Below are positions 1 through 10,627 of a stretch of 18,181 nt of DNA, piece after piece. Location: assembly GCA_002402755.1 (NCBI GenBank), contig DHGK01000230.1:9698-27878 (forward strand). The letters are read 5' to 3'. This DNA is from Planctomycetes bacterium UBA4800. Its GTDB lineage: Bacteria; Planctomycetota; UBA8108; UBA8890; UBA8898. Each line of letters begins with the position of its first letter. The first letter of the stretch is position 1. A model generated the notes under the pieces. The model was not told the origin of the DNA, searched no databases, and saw only the letters and a program-made list of their open reading frames with translations. The translations under genes were made by a program, and so were the position numbers.

Positions 1-2369
1 GCGAAGTCTTCGGGCGAGAGCGCGGGGCTGTAGAGGAATCCCTGCGCCTCGTCGCAGCCCGCGTGCTTGAGGAATCGTTCCTGGGAAAGCGTCTCGACGC
101 CCTCGGCCACCACGGTGAGCCCGAGGTTGTGCGCCATCGCGATGATGGCCTTGACGATGGCGGCCGCGTCGGGATCCTCGTTCACGTTGCGCACGAACGA
201 GCGGTCGATCTTCAAGGTGTGGAAGGGGAGCCGCCTGAGCGCGCTGAGCGATGCGTAGCCCGTGCCGAAGTCGTCGATGGCGAGCTGGACGCCGAGGGTC
301 TTGAGCGTGCCGAGCGCCGCGGCGATGTCGGCGGCCTCCTCCATGAGGAAGTTCTCGGTCACCTCCAGGATGAGGCGGTTGGGCTCGACGGCCGCCCTGG
401 ACAGCGCCTTGCGCACCGTACGCGCGATGGTGCCGCGCTGGAACTGGTAGCCCGAGAGGTTGACGCCGATGTCCAGGGAGGGCACGCCGGCCTCGTCCCA
501 CGCCTTGACCTGGGCGCAGGCCTGGGAGAGCACCCACTCCCCGAGCGGTACGATGAGCCCCGTCTCCTCCGCGAGCGGGATGAACTTCGCGGGCTCGATG
601 AGCCCCGCGCCGCCGTGCCGCCAGCGCAGCAGCGCCTCGGCGCCGACGAGCGCCCCGCTCTTGAGCGAGACGAGCGGCTGGTAGTGCACGAAGAGCTCGT
701 CGTGCTTCATGGCGTGCCTGAGATTGGTCTCCAGGAGCACGCGCTCCAGCGCGCTCACGGTGAGCTCCGACGTGTAGGCGCGGTAGCTGTTCTTGCCGTC
801 GCCCTTGGCGCGGTACATGGCCGCCTCGGTGTTCTTCACCATGGTGTCGGCATCGCCGGCATCGTCGGGGAACACGCAGATGCCGATGCTCGCCGACGTG
901 TAGAACTCCTTGCCGTTCAGGATGAACGGCGCGGCCAGGGAATCCAGGATCCGCTGCGCCATGACCTCGGGCTCCCTGAGCGGCGACACGTCCTCGATCA
1001 GGACCGCGAACTCATCGCCGCCGAGCCGGGCGAGCGTGTCGTCCGGGCCGACGTGCGCCTGGAGGCGCGGCACGAGCGATTGCAGAAGCTGGTCGCCGAC
1101 GGCGTGCCCCAGGCTCTCGTTGATGTGCTTGAAGCGGTCCAGGTCCAGGAAGAGGAGCGCGATCTTGCGCTGCGAGCGGCGCGCGTTCATGATCGAGAGC
1201 TGCAGCCGCGCGTTGAAGAGCAGCCGGTTCGGGAGCTTCGTGAGCGGGTCGAGATTGGCCAGGCGCGTGATCTCGGCCTCGGATTCCCGCGAGGCGCTGA
1301 GGTCCTCGAACGTGCCCACGTAGTTGATGCGCCGGCCGTCGGCGTCCTTGACCTCGCTGATCGTGAGCCACGCGGGGAAGAAGTCGCCGTTCTTGCGGCG
1401 GTTCCAGAGCTCGCCCTGCCAGTGGCCGGCCTCCCTGAGCGCGGTCCAGATCTGCTCGTAGAACGCGGCGCTGTGGCGGCCCGACTTGAGCAGGCTCGCG
1501 CGCTGCCCCGCCGCCTCCTCCTTGGAGTAGCCGGTGATCGCCGTGAAGGCGCGGTTGATGTCGAGGATCATCCCGCCGGCATCCGTGATGAGGATGGCCT
1601 CGGCCGTGCTCTCGAAGACCTGGGCCCACAGGCGCAGGCGCTCCTCCGAGGCGATACGTTCCGTGATGTCGGTGAAGGTCACGGCGAAGCACCCGAGCCG
1701 GGGCGAGAACGCGCTGACCTCGAAGTGCTTGCCGAGCGAGGGCGCGCGGTACTCGAAGTGCGTGGGCGTGCCGGTCAAGGCGACCTCGAGATACACGTCG
1801 ATCCACCTGGGATCGAGGTCCGGCATGACCTCCCGCGATGTCTTCCCCACGACCTGGGCGCGGGTCAGGCCCGTGAGGCGCTCGAAGGCCGGGTTCACGT
1901 CGAGGTAGCGGTAATCGCAGGGGCGGCCCTTGGCGTCGCGGACGATCTCGTGGAAGGCGAAGGCGCTCACCATTTCGTTGATGATCAGGCGCAGCGGCCG
2001 CTCGCTCGCCGAGCCGGACTGCGCGTTCGGCGAGCGTGCGACGACCAGGGCGTAGCGCTGCTGCTCGACGAGCTGGCGGCGGATGATCGCGCGCCCCAGG
2101 AACGTGCTGCCGTTCCGGCGGCGGAACGTCAGGGTCTCCGGCGGCGCCGCGGGGTCGATCTCGGCCCCGGATCGCTCCTCCGGCACGACGCCGATGTCGC
2201 GGAGGCTCAGGCCGCACAGCTCCTCGCACGCGTACCCGAGCTGCGCCGCGGCCGTCTCGTTGGCATCGACGATGTGGCCGGAGGGCATCTCGGCGATGAG
2301 GATCATGTCGGCCGCGCGGTCCAGCAGCGCTCGAAAACGGTGCAACTCCGCTACGGTGGGCTCCTTCAT
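1..2369 (-). CDS. PAS-PAS-PAS-GGDEF-EAL cyclic di-GMP regulator (3' end cut by window edge)
   Basis: This is a cytoplasmic signalling enzyme that makes and/or breaks cyclic di-GMP. It starts MKEPTVAELHRFRALLDRA and is open through the left edge for 789 residues. Three PAS-type sensor domains lie at about residues 8-105, 120-230 and 247-370. The GGDEF domain follows, with an intact GGDEF motif near residue 449, and then the EAL domain, with the EAL motif near 578, EVTEN, DDFGTG near 697, KIDRSF and VAEG. Both active sites therefore look complete. The usual RxxD inhibitory site before GGDEF reads GPDD, so product inhibition is probably weak or absent. I see no membrane segment or signal peptide. 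The sequence ends at LSPEDF, so only a short tail should be missing. It is divergent from the exopolysaccharide genes, a plausible output. The start is the first ATG giving the PAS fold; a GGGAGG lies 13 nt upstream, which is rather far. Confidence 0.93.
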   Translation of the reverse strand, partial: MKEPTVAELHRFRALLDRAADMILIAEMPSGHIVDANETAAAQLGYACEELCGLSLRDIGVVPEERSGAEIDPAAPPETLTFRRRNGSTFLGRAIIRRQLVEQQRYALVVARSPNAQSGSASERPLRLIINEMVSAFAFHEIVRDAKGRPCDYRYLDVNPAFERLTGLTRAQVVGKTSREVMPDLDPRWIDVYLEVALTGTPTHFEYRAPSLGKHFEVSAFSPRLGCFAVTFTDITERIASEERLRLWAQVFESTAEAILITDAGGMILDINRAFTAITGYSKEEAAGQRASLLKSGRHSAAFYEQIWTALREAGHWQGELWNRRKNGDFFPAWLTISEVKDADGRRINYVGTFEDLSASRESEAEITRLANLDPLTKLPNRLLFNARLQLSIMNARRSQRKIALLFLDLDRFKHINESLGHAVGDQLLQSLVPRLQAHVGPDDTLARLGGDEFAVLIEDVSPLREPEVMAQRILDSLAAPFILNGKEFYTSASIGICVFPDDAGDADTMVKNTEAAMYRAKGDGKNSYRAYTSELTVSALERVLLETNLRHAMKHDELFVHYQPLVSLKSGALVGAEALLRWRHGGAGLIEPAKFIPLAEETGLIVPLGEWVLSQACAQVKAWDEAGVPSLDIGVNLSGYQFQRGTIARTVRKALSRAAVEPNRLILEVTENFLMEEAADIAAALGTLKTLGVQLAIDDFGTGYASLSALRRLPFHTLKIDRSFVRNVNEDPDAAAIVKAIIAMAHNLGLTVVAEGVETLSQERFLKHAGCDEAQGFLYSPALSPEDF

Positions 2370-2680
2370 GCCCTGTGCATTGCCTCCCGGTGAATTTCCT
2401 CGCGTACGCCGGCCGCCGGCGCGCCCCGGCGCCCATCGAATGAGGGTCCACCTCCAGTGTTACATGGAACATGCCGCGCGGCAGGGAGGCCGGACGCGAG
2501 GATGTATCCATCGGCGCGGCCGCGCGTTGTGCAACAAGAAATGCCTTTCACGGACGCGCGGGAGGGAATGTTACCGGCAGGCCGGCCGGCGGACTGCGCG
2601 TGCGCGGCCCCGCCGCGAAACCGTTCACGGTTTTCTCGCCGTGTTCGCGTGCACAGACACGTGTCATCTGAAGGAAAAGA

Positions 2681-2796
2681 AACCACAGAGGCACAGAGAG
2701 CACAGAGAAGAGAACGGAGAGAGACCGCCGCACGTGACACGGAGCCACGTAACGTCTCACCTTTCGTTCTCTGTGCTCTCTGTCTTCTCTGTGGTG
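2681..2796. repeat. Imperfect inverted repeat built on ACAGAG words
   Basis: The left arm (2681-2716) begins AACCACAGAGGCACAGAGAG. The right arm (2765-2796) ends CTCTGTGGTG, and read on the opposite strand it gives ACCACAGAGAAGACAGAGAG. The arms match with a few indels over about 30 bp and enclose 48 bp. That loop contains a smaller dyad of CACGT/ACGTG words at 2731-2750. A CACCACGAAGGA word follows at 2810-2820. From memory, ACAGAG/CACGAAGG words of this kind occur as dispersed intergenic repeats in many environmental bacterial genomes and are often mis-annotated as small proteins; I cannot check that here. It could form a long RNA hairpin or be a mobile-element relic. Confidence 0.75.
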
Positions 2797-2892
2797 AATC
2801 GGAAAGAGCACCACGAAGGACGCCGGAATCTGATGTACTGAAGGCGGAGATTCGCGTGTTCAGGATGCCCTGCGAACGGTTCCCTGGCCGCG

Positions 2893-2898
2893 TACAAT
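2893..2898 (+). promoter_or_regulatory. Putative -10 element TACAAT for the exopolysaccharide pair
   Basis: TACAAT stands out in very GC-rich surroundings and lies 42 nt before the transferase ATG. No good -35 box is seen at 16-18 bp spacing. Similar lone AT-rich hexamers precede other genes in this window. Confidence 0.4.
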
Positions 2899-2940
2899 AG
2901 GAAGAGGACGCGCTCCGGCGCCGGAACGCGCGGCACCCGC

Positions 2941-4350
2941 ATGCTGAAGGAACACGCCACGCTCTTCGCCCGGTTGAATCAGTGCGCCGACGCCCTGGCG
3001 GCGGGCGCGGCCGCCGGTGCGTCCGCGCATATCGCCTCGATTGCGGCCGCGGCGGCGCCGTCCTGGCGGCAGGACGGCGTGCTGGCGCTGTGCGCCGCGG
3101 CGGCGCTGCCGCTGATCGCGCGGTTCGACGGACTGTACGAGTCGCGCCGGCGCGATCGCATCGCCGCGGTCGCCGGCACGGTCGGGCTCGCCGCCCTCAA
3201 GACGGCGGTCGTGCTCCTGCCCGCCGGCGCGCTCATCGGGCATCCGGCGGCGGGGGCCGCGGCAGTGCTCGGCGCGGCGGCCGCGGCGCTCGCGCTCGTC
3301 GTGAAGTACGCGGCGCTGCACGCGCTCCTGCGCACGGCGCGCCTGCGCGGGTACGACGTGCGGCGCGTCCTCGTGGTCGGGACGAGCGCGGAGGCCGCCG
3401 CGTATGCCGGCACGCTCGCCGCGCACGGCGGGTGGGGGCTCGCCGTGGCCGGGCATCTCGACGAGCGCCCGCTGCTCGGCGGGGGCGGCGTCCCCGCCGC
3501 ATGGCGTCCCGGCGCGGCGGCCGCGCGCGCGCCGGTCACGGCGCTCGCGGACGTGCTCGCGCGCGAGGCCGTCGACGAGGTGGTGTTCGTGCTGCCGAGC
3601 GCCTGTCTCCCGGCCGCGGAGCCGTACCTGCGGCTTCTCGAAGCGCACGGCACGTCGTACCGCGTGATCTCGCCGCTCCTGGCCTCGCCGCTCGCCTTCA
3701 AGGCCGATCCGGTGCCGTCGCTCGTCTTCGAGGCGACGCGCCTCACGCCCGAGAAGCTGTTCGCGAAGCGCGCCTTCGATTGCGCCTGCGCGTCGTTCCT
3801 GCTGCTCGTGCTCGGCCCGGCGCTCGCCGCCATCGCGCTTGCGGTGCGGCTCTGCGACGGCGCGCCGGTCCTGTTCTCGCAGGAGCGCGTCGGGCTGCGC
3901 GGCCGGCGGTTCAGGCTGTACAAGTTCAGGACCATGGTGCCGGAAGCCGAGGCGCTCAAGGCGGGTCTGGCCGCGCGCAACGAGGCGCGGGGGCCCGTGT
4001 TCAAGATGCGGCGCGACCCGCGCGTGACGGCGCTCGGCGCGTTCCTGCGGTTCTTCTCGCTCGATGAGCTGCCGCAGCTTTTCAACGTGATCAGGGGCGA
4101 CATGTCGCTCGTCGGCCCGCGGCCGGCCCTGCCGGCGGAGGTCGCGCAGTACGACGTGCGGCAGCGCCGGCGGCTCTCGGTGCCGCCCGGCATGACGTGC
4201 CTCTGGCAGGTGTCGGGCCGGAGCGAGATCCCGTTCGAGCGCTGGATCGCGCTCGATCTGGCGTACATCGACAACTGGAGCTTCCTCAGCGATCTGGCGC
4301 TCCTTGCGGCGACGATCCCGGCCGTGCTCGTCGCGCGGGGGGCGCGCTGA
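2941..4350 (+). CDS. Exopolysaccharide polyprenyl-phosphate sugar-phosphate transferase
   Basis: This inner-membrane enzyme (469 aa) should transfer a sugar-1-phosphate from a nucleotide sugar to undecaprenyl phosphate, the first step of a polysaccharide repeat unit. The N-terminal half is Ala-rich with about four hydrophobic segments (roughly residues 17-120), then a Rossmann-like stretch around VLVVGTSAEA. The catalytic bacterial sugar transferase domain starts at KRAFD (276-280). A Pro-containing hydrophobic segment (re-entrant type) follows, then RVGLRGRRFRLYKFRTM, the SLDELPQL motif with the catalytic Asp-Glu pair at 375-376, SLVGPRP and LWQVSGRS. Length and order match the WbaP/WcaJ/PssY class; the sugar cannot be told. 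The start is the first in-frame ATG. No Shine-Dalgarno is visible and the frame stays open upstream, so the start is uncertain. The stop overlaps the next gene's start (TGATG), implying an operon. Confidence 0.93.
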   Translation: MLKEHATLFARLNQCADALAAGAAAGASAHIASIAAAAAPSWRQDGVLALCAAAALPLIARFDGLYESRRRDRIAAVAGTVGLAALKTAVVLLPAGALIGHPAAGAAAVLGAAAAALALVVKYAALHALLRTARLRGYDVRRVLVVGTSAEAAAYAGTLAAHGGWGLAVAGHLDERPLLGGGGVPAAWRPGAAAARAPVTALADVLAREAVDEVVFVLPSACLPAAEPYLRLLEAHGTSYRVISPLLASPLAFKADPVPSLVFEATRLTPEKLFAKRAFDCACASFLLLVLGPALAAIALAVRLCDGAPVLFSQERVGLRGRRFRLYKFRTMVPEAEALKAGLAARNEARGPVFKMRRDPRVTALGAFLRFFSLDELPQLFNVIRGDMSLVGPRPALPAEVAQYDVRQRRRLSVPPGMTCLWQVSGRSEIPFERWIALDLAYIDNWSFLSDLALLAATIPAVLVARGAR

Positions 4351-5516
4351 TGGCGGCGGCGCTGAGAATCGCGATGCTGGGGCAGAAGGGCTGCCCGCCG
4401 CTCTGGGGCGGCATCGAGCGCCACGTGACGGCGCTCGCGGCGGCGCTCGTCGCCCGCGGCCATCGAGTCACGGTGTACGCGCGCGCGCCGTACCGGCGCG
4501 AAGCCCGTGCGCGGGGACTCGCCGCGCCGCCGGGCGTGCGCGTGCGGGTGTTGCCCGCGGTGCACACCACGCACCTCGAGGCGCTGACGCACACGCTCGC
4601 GGCGGCCGTCGCGGCCGCGGGCTCGCACGATGTGCTCCACTTCCACGGCATCGGCCCGGGAAGCGTCGCCGCGCTCGCGCGGTTCCTGGCCCCTCGCGCG
4701 CGGCGCGTGCTCACGGTCCATGCGCTCGACTGGCAGCGCGCCAAGTGGGAACCGTGGGCGCAGGCGCTGCTCCGGCGCGGCGAAGCGGTCGCCGTGCGCT
4801 GCGCCCATCGGGTGATCGCGGTCTCGGCGGACATCGCCGGCTACATCGAGGAACGGTACGGCATCGCCGCGGCCGTGATTCGCAACGGCGTCGATGCGCC
4901 CATCGTGCGGCCGCCGGGACCGTGTCTGGCGGCGCTCGGCCTCGCGCCGCGGCGGTACGTCCTGTGCGTCGGGAGGCTCGTGCCCGAGAAGGGGATCCAC
5001 GTGCTCCTGGACGCCTTCGCGCGCCTTCGGACCGACTGGCGCCTCGTCGTCGCCGGACCAGCCCAGGACGCGCGCTACGCGCGCGCGCTGCGGGCGTCGT
5101 CGTCGTCGTGTCCGCGCATCCTGCTTGCGGGCGCGTTCCAGGGCGCGGACCTCGAGGAGCTGTACTCGCACGCGGGCGCGTTCGCGCTGCCGTCGCGGAC
5201 CGAGGGATTCCCGATCGCGCTGCTCGAGGCCGTCTCCTACGGGCTTCCCGTCGTCGCGAGCGACATTCCCGCCGTGCGCGAGGCGCTCGCCGCGGCGGGC
5301 GCGGAAGGCGCCGAGCTCTGCGCGGCGGGCGACGCCGGCGAGCTGGCGGCATGCCTCGCGCGCGTCCTGGCGCGCCCCGAGTCCGCGCGCGGACGTGCGT
5401 CCGGGGCGCCCGCCGGGCTTTCCTGGGATGCCGCCGCCGCGCGGACCGAACAGGTCTACTACGAGACGACCGCTTCCCGCGACATGGCATCCGGGGCCCT
5501 CGACCCTTATACTTGA
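4350..5516 (+). CDS. Family 4 glycosyltransferase (GT-B fold)
   Basis: This cytoplasmic or membrane-associated retaining glycosyltransferase (388 aa) should add a sugar to the lipid-linked intermediate begun by the upstream transferase. The N-terminus IAMLGQKGCPPLWGGIERHV is the acceptor-side start typical of GT4 enzymes. HFHGIGP and VLTVHALDWQR follow, then the donor domain with CVGRLVPEKGIHVLLDAF (about 205-222) and the E-x7-E signature EGFPIALLE, with glutamates at 285 and 293. It begins inside the previous stop codon (one shared base), so translation is probably coupled. A run of four TCG serine codons lies at 5097-5108. No transmembrane segment is evident. Donor and acceptor sugars are not predictable. 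Its last codons contain the -10-like element of the next gene. Confidence 0.93.
   Translation: MAAALRIAMLGQKGCPPLWGGIERHVTALAAALVARGHRVTVYARAPYRREARARGLAAPPGVRVRVLPAVHTTHLEALTHTLAAAVAAAGSHDVLHFHGIGPGSVAALARFLAPRARRVLTVHALDWQRAKWEPWAQALLRRGEAVAVRCAHRVIAVSADIAGYIEERYGIAAAVIRNGVDAPIVRPPGPCLAALGLAPRRYVLCVGRLVPEKGIHVLLDAFARLRTDWRLVVAGPAQDARYARALRASSSSCPRILLAGAFQGADLEELYSHAGAFALPSRTEGFPIALLEAVSYGLPVVASDIPAVREALAAAGAEGAELCAAGDAGELAACLARVLARPESARGRASGAPAGLSWDAAAARTEQVYYETTASRDMASGALDPYT
5508..5513 (+). promoter_or_regulatory. Putative -10 element TATACT for the dockerin-like gene
   Basis: TATACT overlaps the last codons of the glycosyltransferase and is followed by T and GACCGTG, the same heptamer that follows the -10 candidate at 11842. 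No clear -35 is visible. The implied leader of about 70 nt holds a small CGAGG/CCTCG hairpin at 5547-5559. Confidence 0.45.
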
Positions 5517-5589
5517 CCGTGGGCAGACAGTTCGTGTGTCTTTCGGCGAGGGATCCTCGTCCCCGACCGAGATCGCGAGGAGCCGGCAT

Positions 5590-7074
5590 ATGCGCACAGT
5601 TGTCGCGTCGTGTCTCGTGGGCGTCGCCCTGAGTGCCGCCGATATCGATGGCAGCGGTTTTCTCCTGCGGTGGATGCTGCTCGGCCCCTACGGGCAGGCC
5701 GGCGCCGACAGCCCCGGCTGCCCGGCCATGGAGCTCGACTACCTGACCGACGGAACCGTGACCGAGGCCGGCGTCAAGCCGTACCCGGGCCTCGCCATCG
5801 ACACGAACTACGCGATCGCCGCGAGCACGTCCCTGCTGGTCACCCCCGGCAACCCGCTGGCGAACCCGGGCGGGATCCCGACGTGGTACGACAGCCTTTC
5901 CCCCGCGGACACGATCGATTTTCAGAGCGCCGCGGCCTACAACACCGACACCAACTACTGCATGGCCTACGCCTGCGTGTACGTCAGGAACCTGACGGGC
6001 GCGGCGATCGCGAACTGCCGCGCGCTCATGAGCAGCGACGATGCGATCCAGCTCATCGTCGGCACGACCACGGTGTGGTGCAACAGCGTGGCCCGCGGAG
6101 TGGGCGAGGCGGGGTCCACGCCCGACACGAGCAACGCCTTCACGCTGCCCGCCGGCGTCACGCGGTTCGTGGTGAAGGTGTTCGAGGGCGGCGGCGGGTG
6201 GGCGTTCCGGTTGAAGCTCCGGGACGGCTCGGGCACCGCGCTCCTGGGCAACCGGATCGCGCTGACGACCCAGCCCTACGGCCCGTGCCCCACGGCGAGC
6301 ACGGTCGATGCGTTCGCGGATGCGTGGTCCCGCCGGGCCGTGGTCCAGTGGGACCACTCGTACTCGCTCGTCCAGATCTACGAGGGCGGGCTCAAGCTGG
6401 CCGAGACGAACGACTACCTCGCGCAGGAGCTTGTCGTGGATGGTCTGGCGCTCGGGCCGCACGTGCTCGAGTTCCGCGCGTACATCGGCGAGGGGGAACC
6501 CGCCTGCGCGGTCGTCGAGAAGCTCGTCGAGATCGTGCCCGTGTGGCCCGTGGATTTCCAGTGCGCCTACTCGGACTTGACCGGGGTGATTGAATTCACC
6601 TGGCGCGCCATCGAGCCGTACTACGAGATCCTGAAGATACAGGAGAACGGCGTCGATGTGCTCGGCCTCGCCTACGGCATGGAGTCGGCCGCGCTCGATG
6701 CCGGCGCGGTCGGAAGCTATACCTACACGCTCGTCGCCGAGCTCGCGGGCTACGCGAGCTCGGGAATCACGTGCACGGTCGAGGTGACGGGCCCGCCGCC
6801 CGAGTTCAGGCGCGGCGATGCGAACGCCGGCGGCATGACCGACATCGCCGATGCGGTGTTCGTGCTGGCGTATCTCTTCGCGCAGGGGGCGGCGCCCGCG
6901 TGCCCGGATGCGGCCGATGCCAACGACGACGGCAAGCTCGACATCTCCGACGCCGTCGCCACTCTCCGCTACCTGTTCGCGTCCGGCGAGATGCCATTGC
7001 CCGGTGCGCAGACCTGCGGGCCGGATCCGACCACCGACGGCCTGGGCGGCTGCGCGTACGAGGCATGCGACTGA
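5590..7074 (+). CDS. Secreted dockerin-like (planctomycete-type) protein
   Basis: This exported protein (494 aa) has no recognised enzyme domain. An AGGAG lies 7 nt before ATG 5590. A short signal peptide (MRTVVASCLVGVALSAA) precedes DIDGSGF. Residues about 20-235 form one region with LLRWMLLGPYG, many aromatic/Asp segments and SSDDAIQLIVGTTTVW. That resembles beta-sandwich sugar-binding modules with an SDDG-type turn, but the assignment is weak. Residues about 240-405 look like two immunoglobulin/FN3-like domains. The C-terminus has a dockerin-like pair of calcium loops. The first starts at D410 (DANAGGMTDIAD, degenerate at position 5) and the second at D443 (DANDDGKLDISD, complete). Both precede a YLF helix, and a CGPDPTTDGLGGCAYEACD tail ends the protein. 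Such tails are common in environmental Planctomycetota proteins; their role (anchoring or sorting) is not established. No cohesin is seen nearby. Confidence 0.85.
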   Translation: MRTVVASCLVGVALSAADIDGSGFLLRWMLLGPYGQAGADSPGCPAMELDYLTDGTVTEAGVKPYPGLAIDTNYAIAASTSLLVTPGNPLANPGGIPTWYDSLSPADTIDFQSAAAYNTDTNYCMAYACVYVRNLTGAAIANCRALMSSDDAIQLIVGTTTVWCNSVARGVGEAGSTPDTSNAFTLPAGVTRFVVKVFEGGGGWAFRLKLRDGSGTALLGNRIALTTQPYGPCPTASTVDAFADAWSRRAVVQWDHSYSLVQIYEGGLKLAETNDYLAQELVVDGLALGPHVLEFRAYIGEGEPACAVVEKLVEIVPVWPVDFQCAYSDLTGVIEFTWRAIEPYYEILKIQENGVDVLGLAYGMESAALDAGAVGSYTYTLVAELAGYASSGITCTVEVTGPPPEFRRGDANAGGMTDIADAVFVLAYLFAQGAAPACPDAADANDDGKLDISDAVATLRYLFASGEMPLPGAQTCGPDPTTDGLGGCAYEACD

Positions 7075-7080
7075 CGCGCC

Positions 7081-7097
7081 GGGCGCGGCGCGCGCCC
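7081..7097 (+). terminator. Possible hairpin after the dockerin-like gene
   Basis: GGGCGC, a 5-nt loop and GCGCCC form a perfect 6-bp GC stem six bases after the stop codon. Only TT follows, with no U-run, so it is a weak intrinsic terminator or simply a transcript-end hairpin. Confidence 0.35.
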
Positions 7098-7114
7098 TTC
7101 CGCACCGCCGCCAT

Positions 7115-7143
7115 TTGACCCCGCGGCCGTTCTGTCTTATTGT
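7115..7143 (+). promoter_or_regulatory. Sigma-70-type promoter of ileS
   Basis: TTGACC (7115-7120) and TATTGT (7138-7143) are separated by exactly 17 bp. This is the best-spaced GC-background promoter in the window. The predicted leader is about 113 nt and contains a GGCGC-GGG-GCGCC hairpin at 7162-7174. I see no T-box specifier loop or antiterminator. Confidence 0.6.
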
Positions 7144-7262
7144 TGGGGCTTCCGTGCCCGCGGCGCGGGGCGCCTCAAGGGGCCTTCGAGCCGTGCCGAA
7201 CTAGAGAAGGGCGGGGTGCGTCCATCGCGCGGCTGCGTTCCCGCACAGGAGCGAATGACGGC

Positions 7263-10403
<3,141 letters not shown>

Positions 10404-10404
10404 C

Positions 10405-10427
10405 GCCCCGGCCGGCAACGACGGGGC
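10405..10427 (+). terminator. Possible hairpin after ileS
   Basis: GCCCCG at 10405-10410 pairs with CGGGGC at 10422-10427 across an 11-nt loop, immediately after the ileS stop. No U-run follows, so termination is only a suggestion. Confidence 0.3.
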
Positions 10428-10464
10428 CGCATCGAGAGCGGCGGCGCGTGCCGGGGCCGAGGTT

Positions 10465-10554
10465 GCCGTTGCTGCGGGCGCGGGGGCGTACCCTGTGGGG
10501 CGCGGCCCAAGTGCAGGCGATTCAGGCCGTTGCTGCGGGCGCGGGGGCGTACCC
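10465..10554. repeat. Pair of 29-bp perfect direct repeats
   Basis: Two identical 29-bp copies lie at 10465-10493 and 10526-10554. Each begins GCCGTTGCTGCGG and ends GGCGTACCC. They are 61 bp apart start to start, and the 32 bp between them and the flanks do not match. They sit between ileS and the ATPase promoter. I found no third copy; only the short GGCGTACCC word recurs, near 14347. They may be a dispersed-repeat remnant or a junction scar. Confidence 0.8.
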
Positions 10555-10565
10555 CTCCCCTGGCT

Positions 10566-10614
10566 ATTCCGCATGATACTGCGGTTTGGATTTGACAATT
10601 CCGCAGCATACTGC
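10566..10614 (+). promoter_or_regulatory. Two near-identical dyads in the ATPase promoter (putative operators)
   Basis: ATTCCGCATGATACTGC (10566-10582) and ATTCCGCAGCATACTGC (10598-10614) match at 15 of 17 bases. They lie 32 bp apart, about three helical turns. The first continues to TGCGG, giving a dyad close to the perfect palindrome CCGCAGTATACTGCGG. The first lies just upstream of the -35 box and the second fills the -35/-10 spacer. This is the geometry of paired operators for a repressor dimer. The regulator is unknown; autoregulation is possible. Confidence 0.6.
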
Positions 10615-10619
10615 ATAAT
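10592..10619 (+). promoter_or_regulatory. Strong sigma-70 promoter of the ATPase gene
   Basis: A perfect -35 TTGACA (10592-10597) is followed after 16 bp by CATAAT (10614-10619). Only eight bases separate the -10 from the ATG at 10628, so the predicted start of transcription (about 10625-10628) gives a leader of 0-3 nt. No Shine-Dalgarno precedes the ATG, consistent with a leaderless message. Confidence 0.7.
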
Positions 10620-10627
10620 AGACAGGC

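Larger units (their letters stand above)
2370..2940. other. 571-bp divergent intergenic region
   Basis: This gap separates the minus-strand cyclic di-GMP gene from the plus-strand sugar transferase. I find no convincing gene in it. The short reading frames across 2366-2960 translate low-complexity HRE/REHRE-type peptides from the ACAGAG repeat and lack coding character. It holds a perfect 10-bp palindrome GACACGTGTC at 2656-2665, the inverted repeat at 2681-2796, and a -10-like TACAAT at 2893-2898. No clear promoter for the minus-strand gene was found. Confidence 0.7.

Noticed and set aside
63..2393. A 776-residue plus-strand frame over the cyclic di-GMP gene
   Set aside because: Charged low-complexity translation opposite a clear PAS-GGDEF-EAL protein; no ribosome-binding site or family signature.
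2548..2960. Small reading frames in the 2370-2940 gap giving HREDREHRE- or LCALCLLCG-like peptides
   Set aside because: They are translations of the ACAGAG inverted repeat, with no start signal or coding character.
2979..5597. An 872-residue minus-strand frame across both exopolysaccharide genes
   Set aside because: It crosses two well-recognised genes and reads as Arg/Ser/Ala filler caused by high GC.
7144..7262. Possible T-box or other riboswitch in the ileS leader
   Set aside because: Only a small GC hairpin is visible; no specifier loop, T-box sequence or terminator/antiterminator pair.
10404..10627. CRISPR or tandem array seeded by the 29-bp repeats
   Set aside because: Only two copies and no cas gene; flanking sequence does not repeat.
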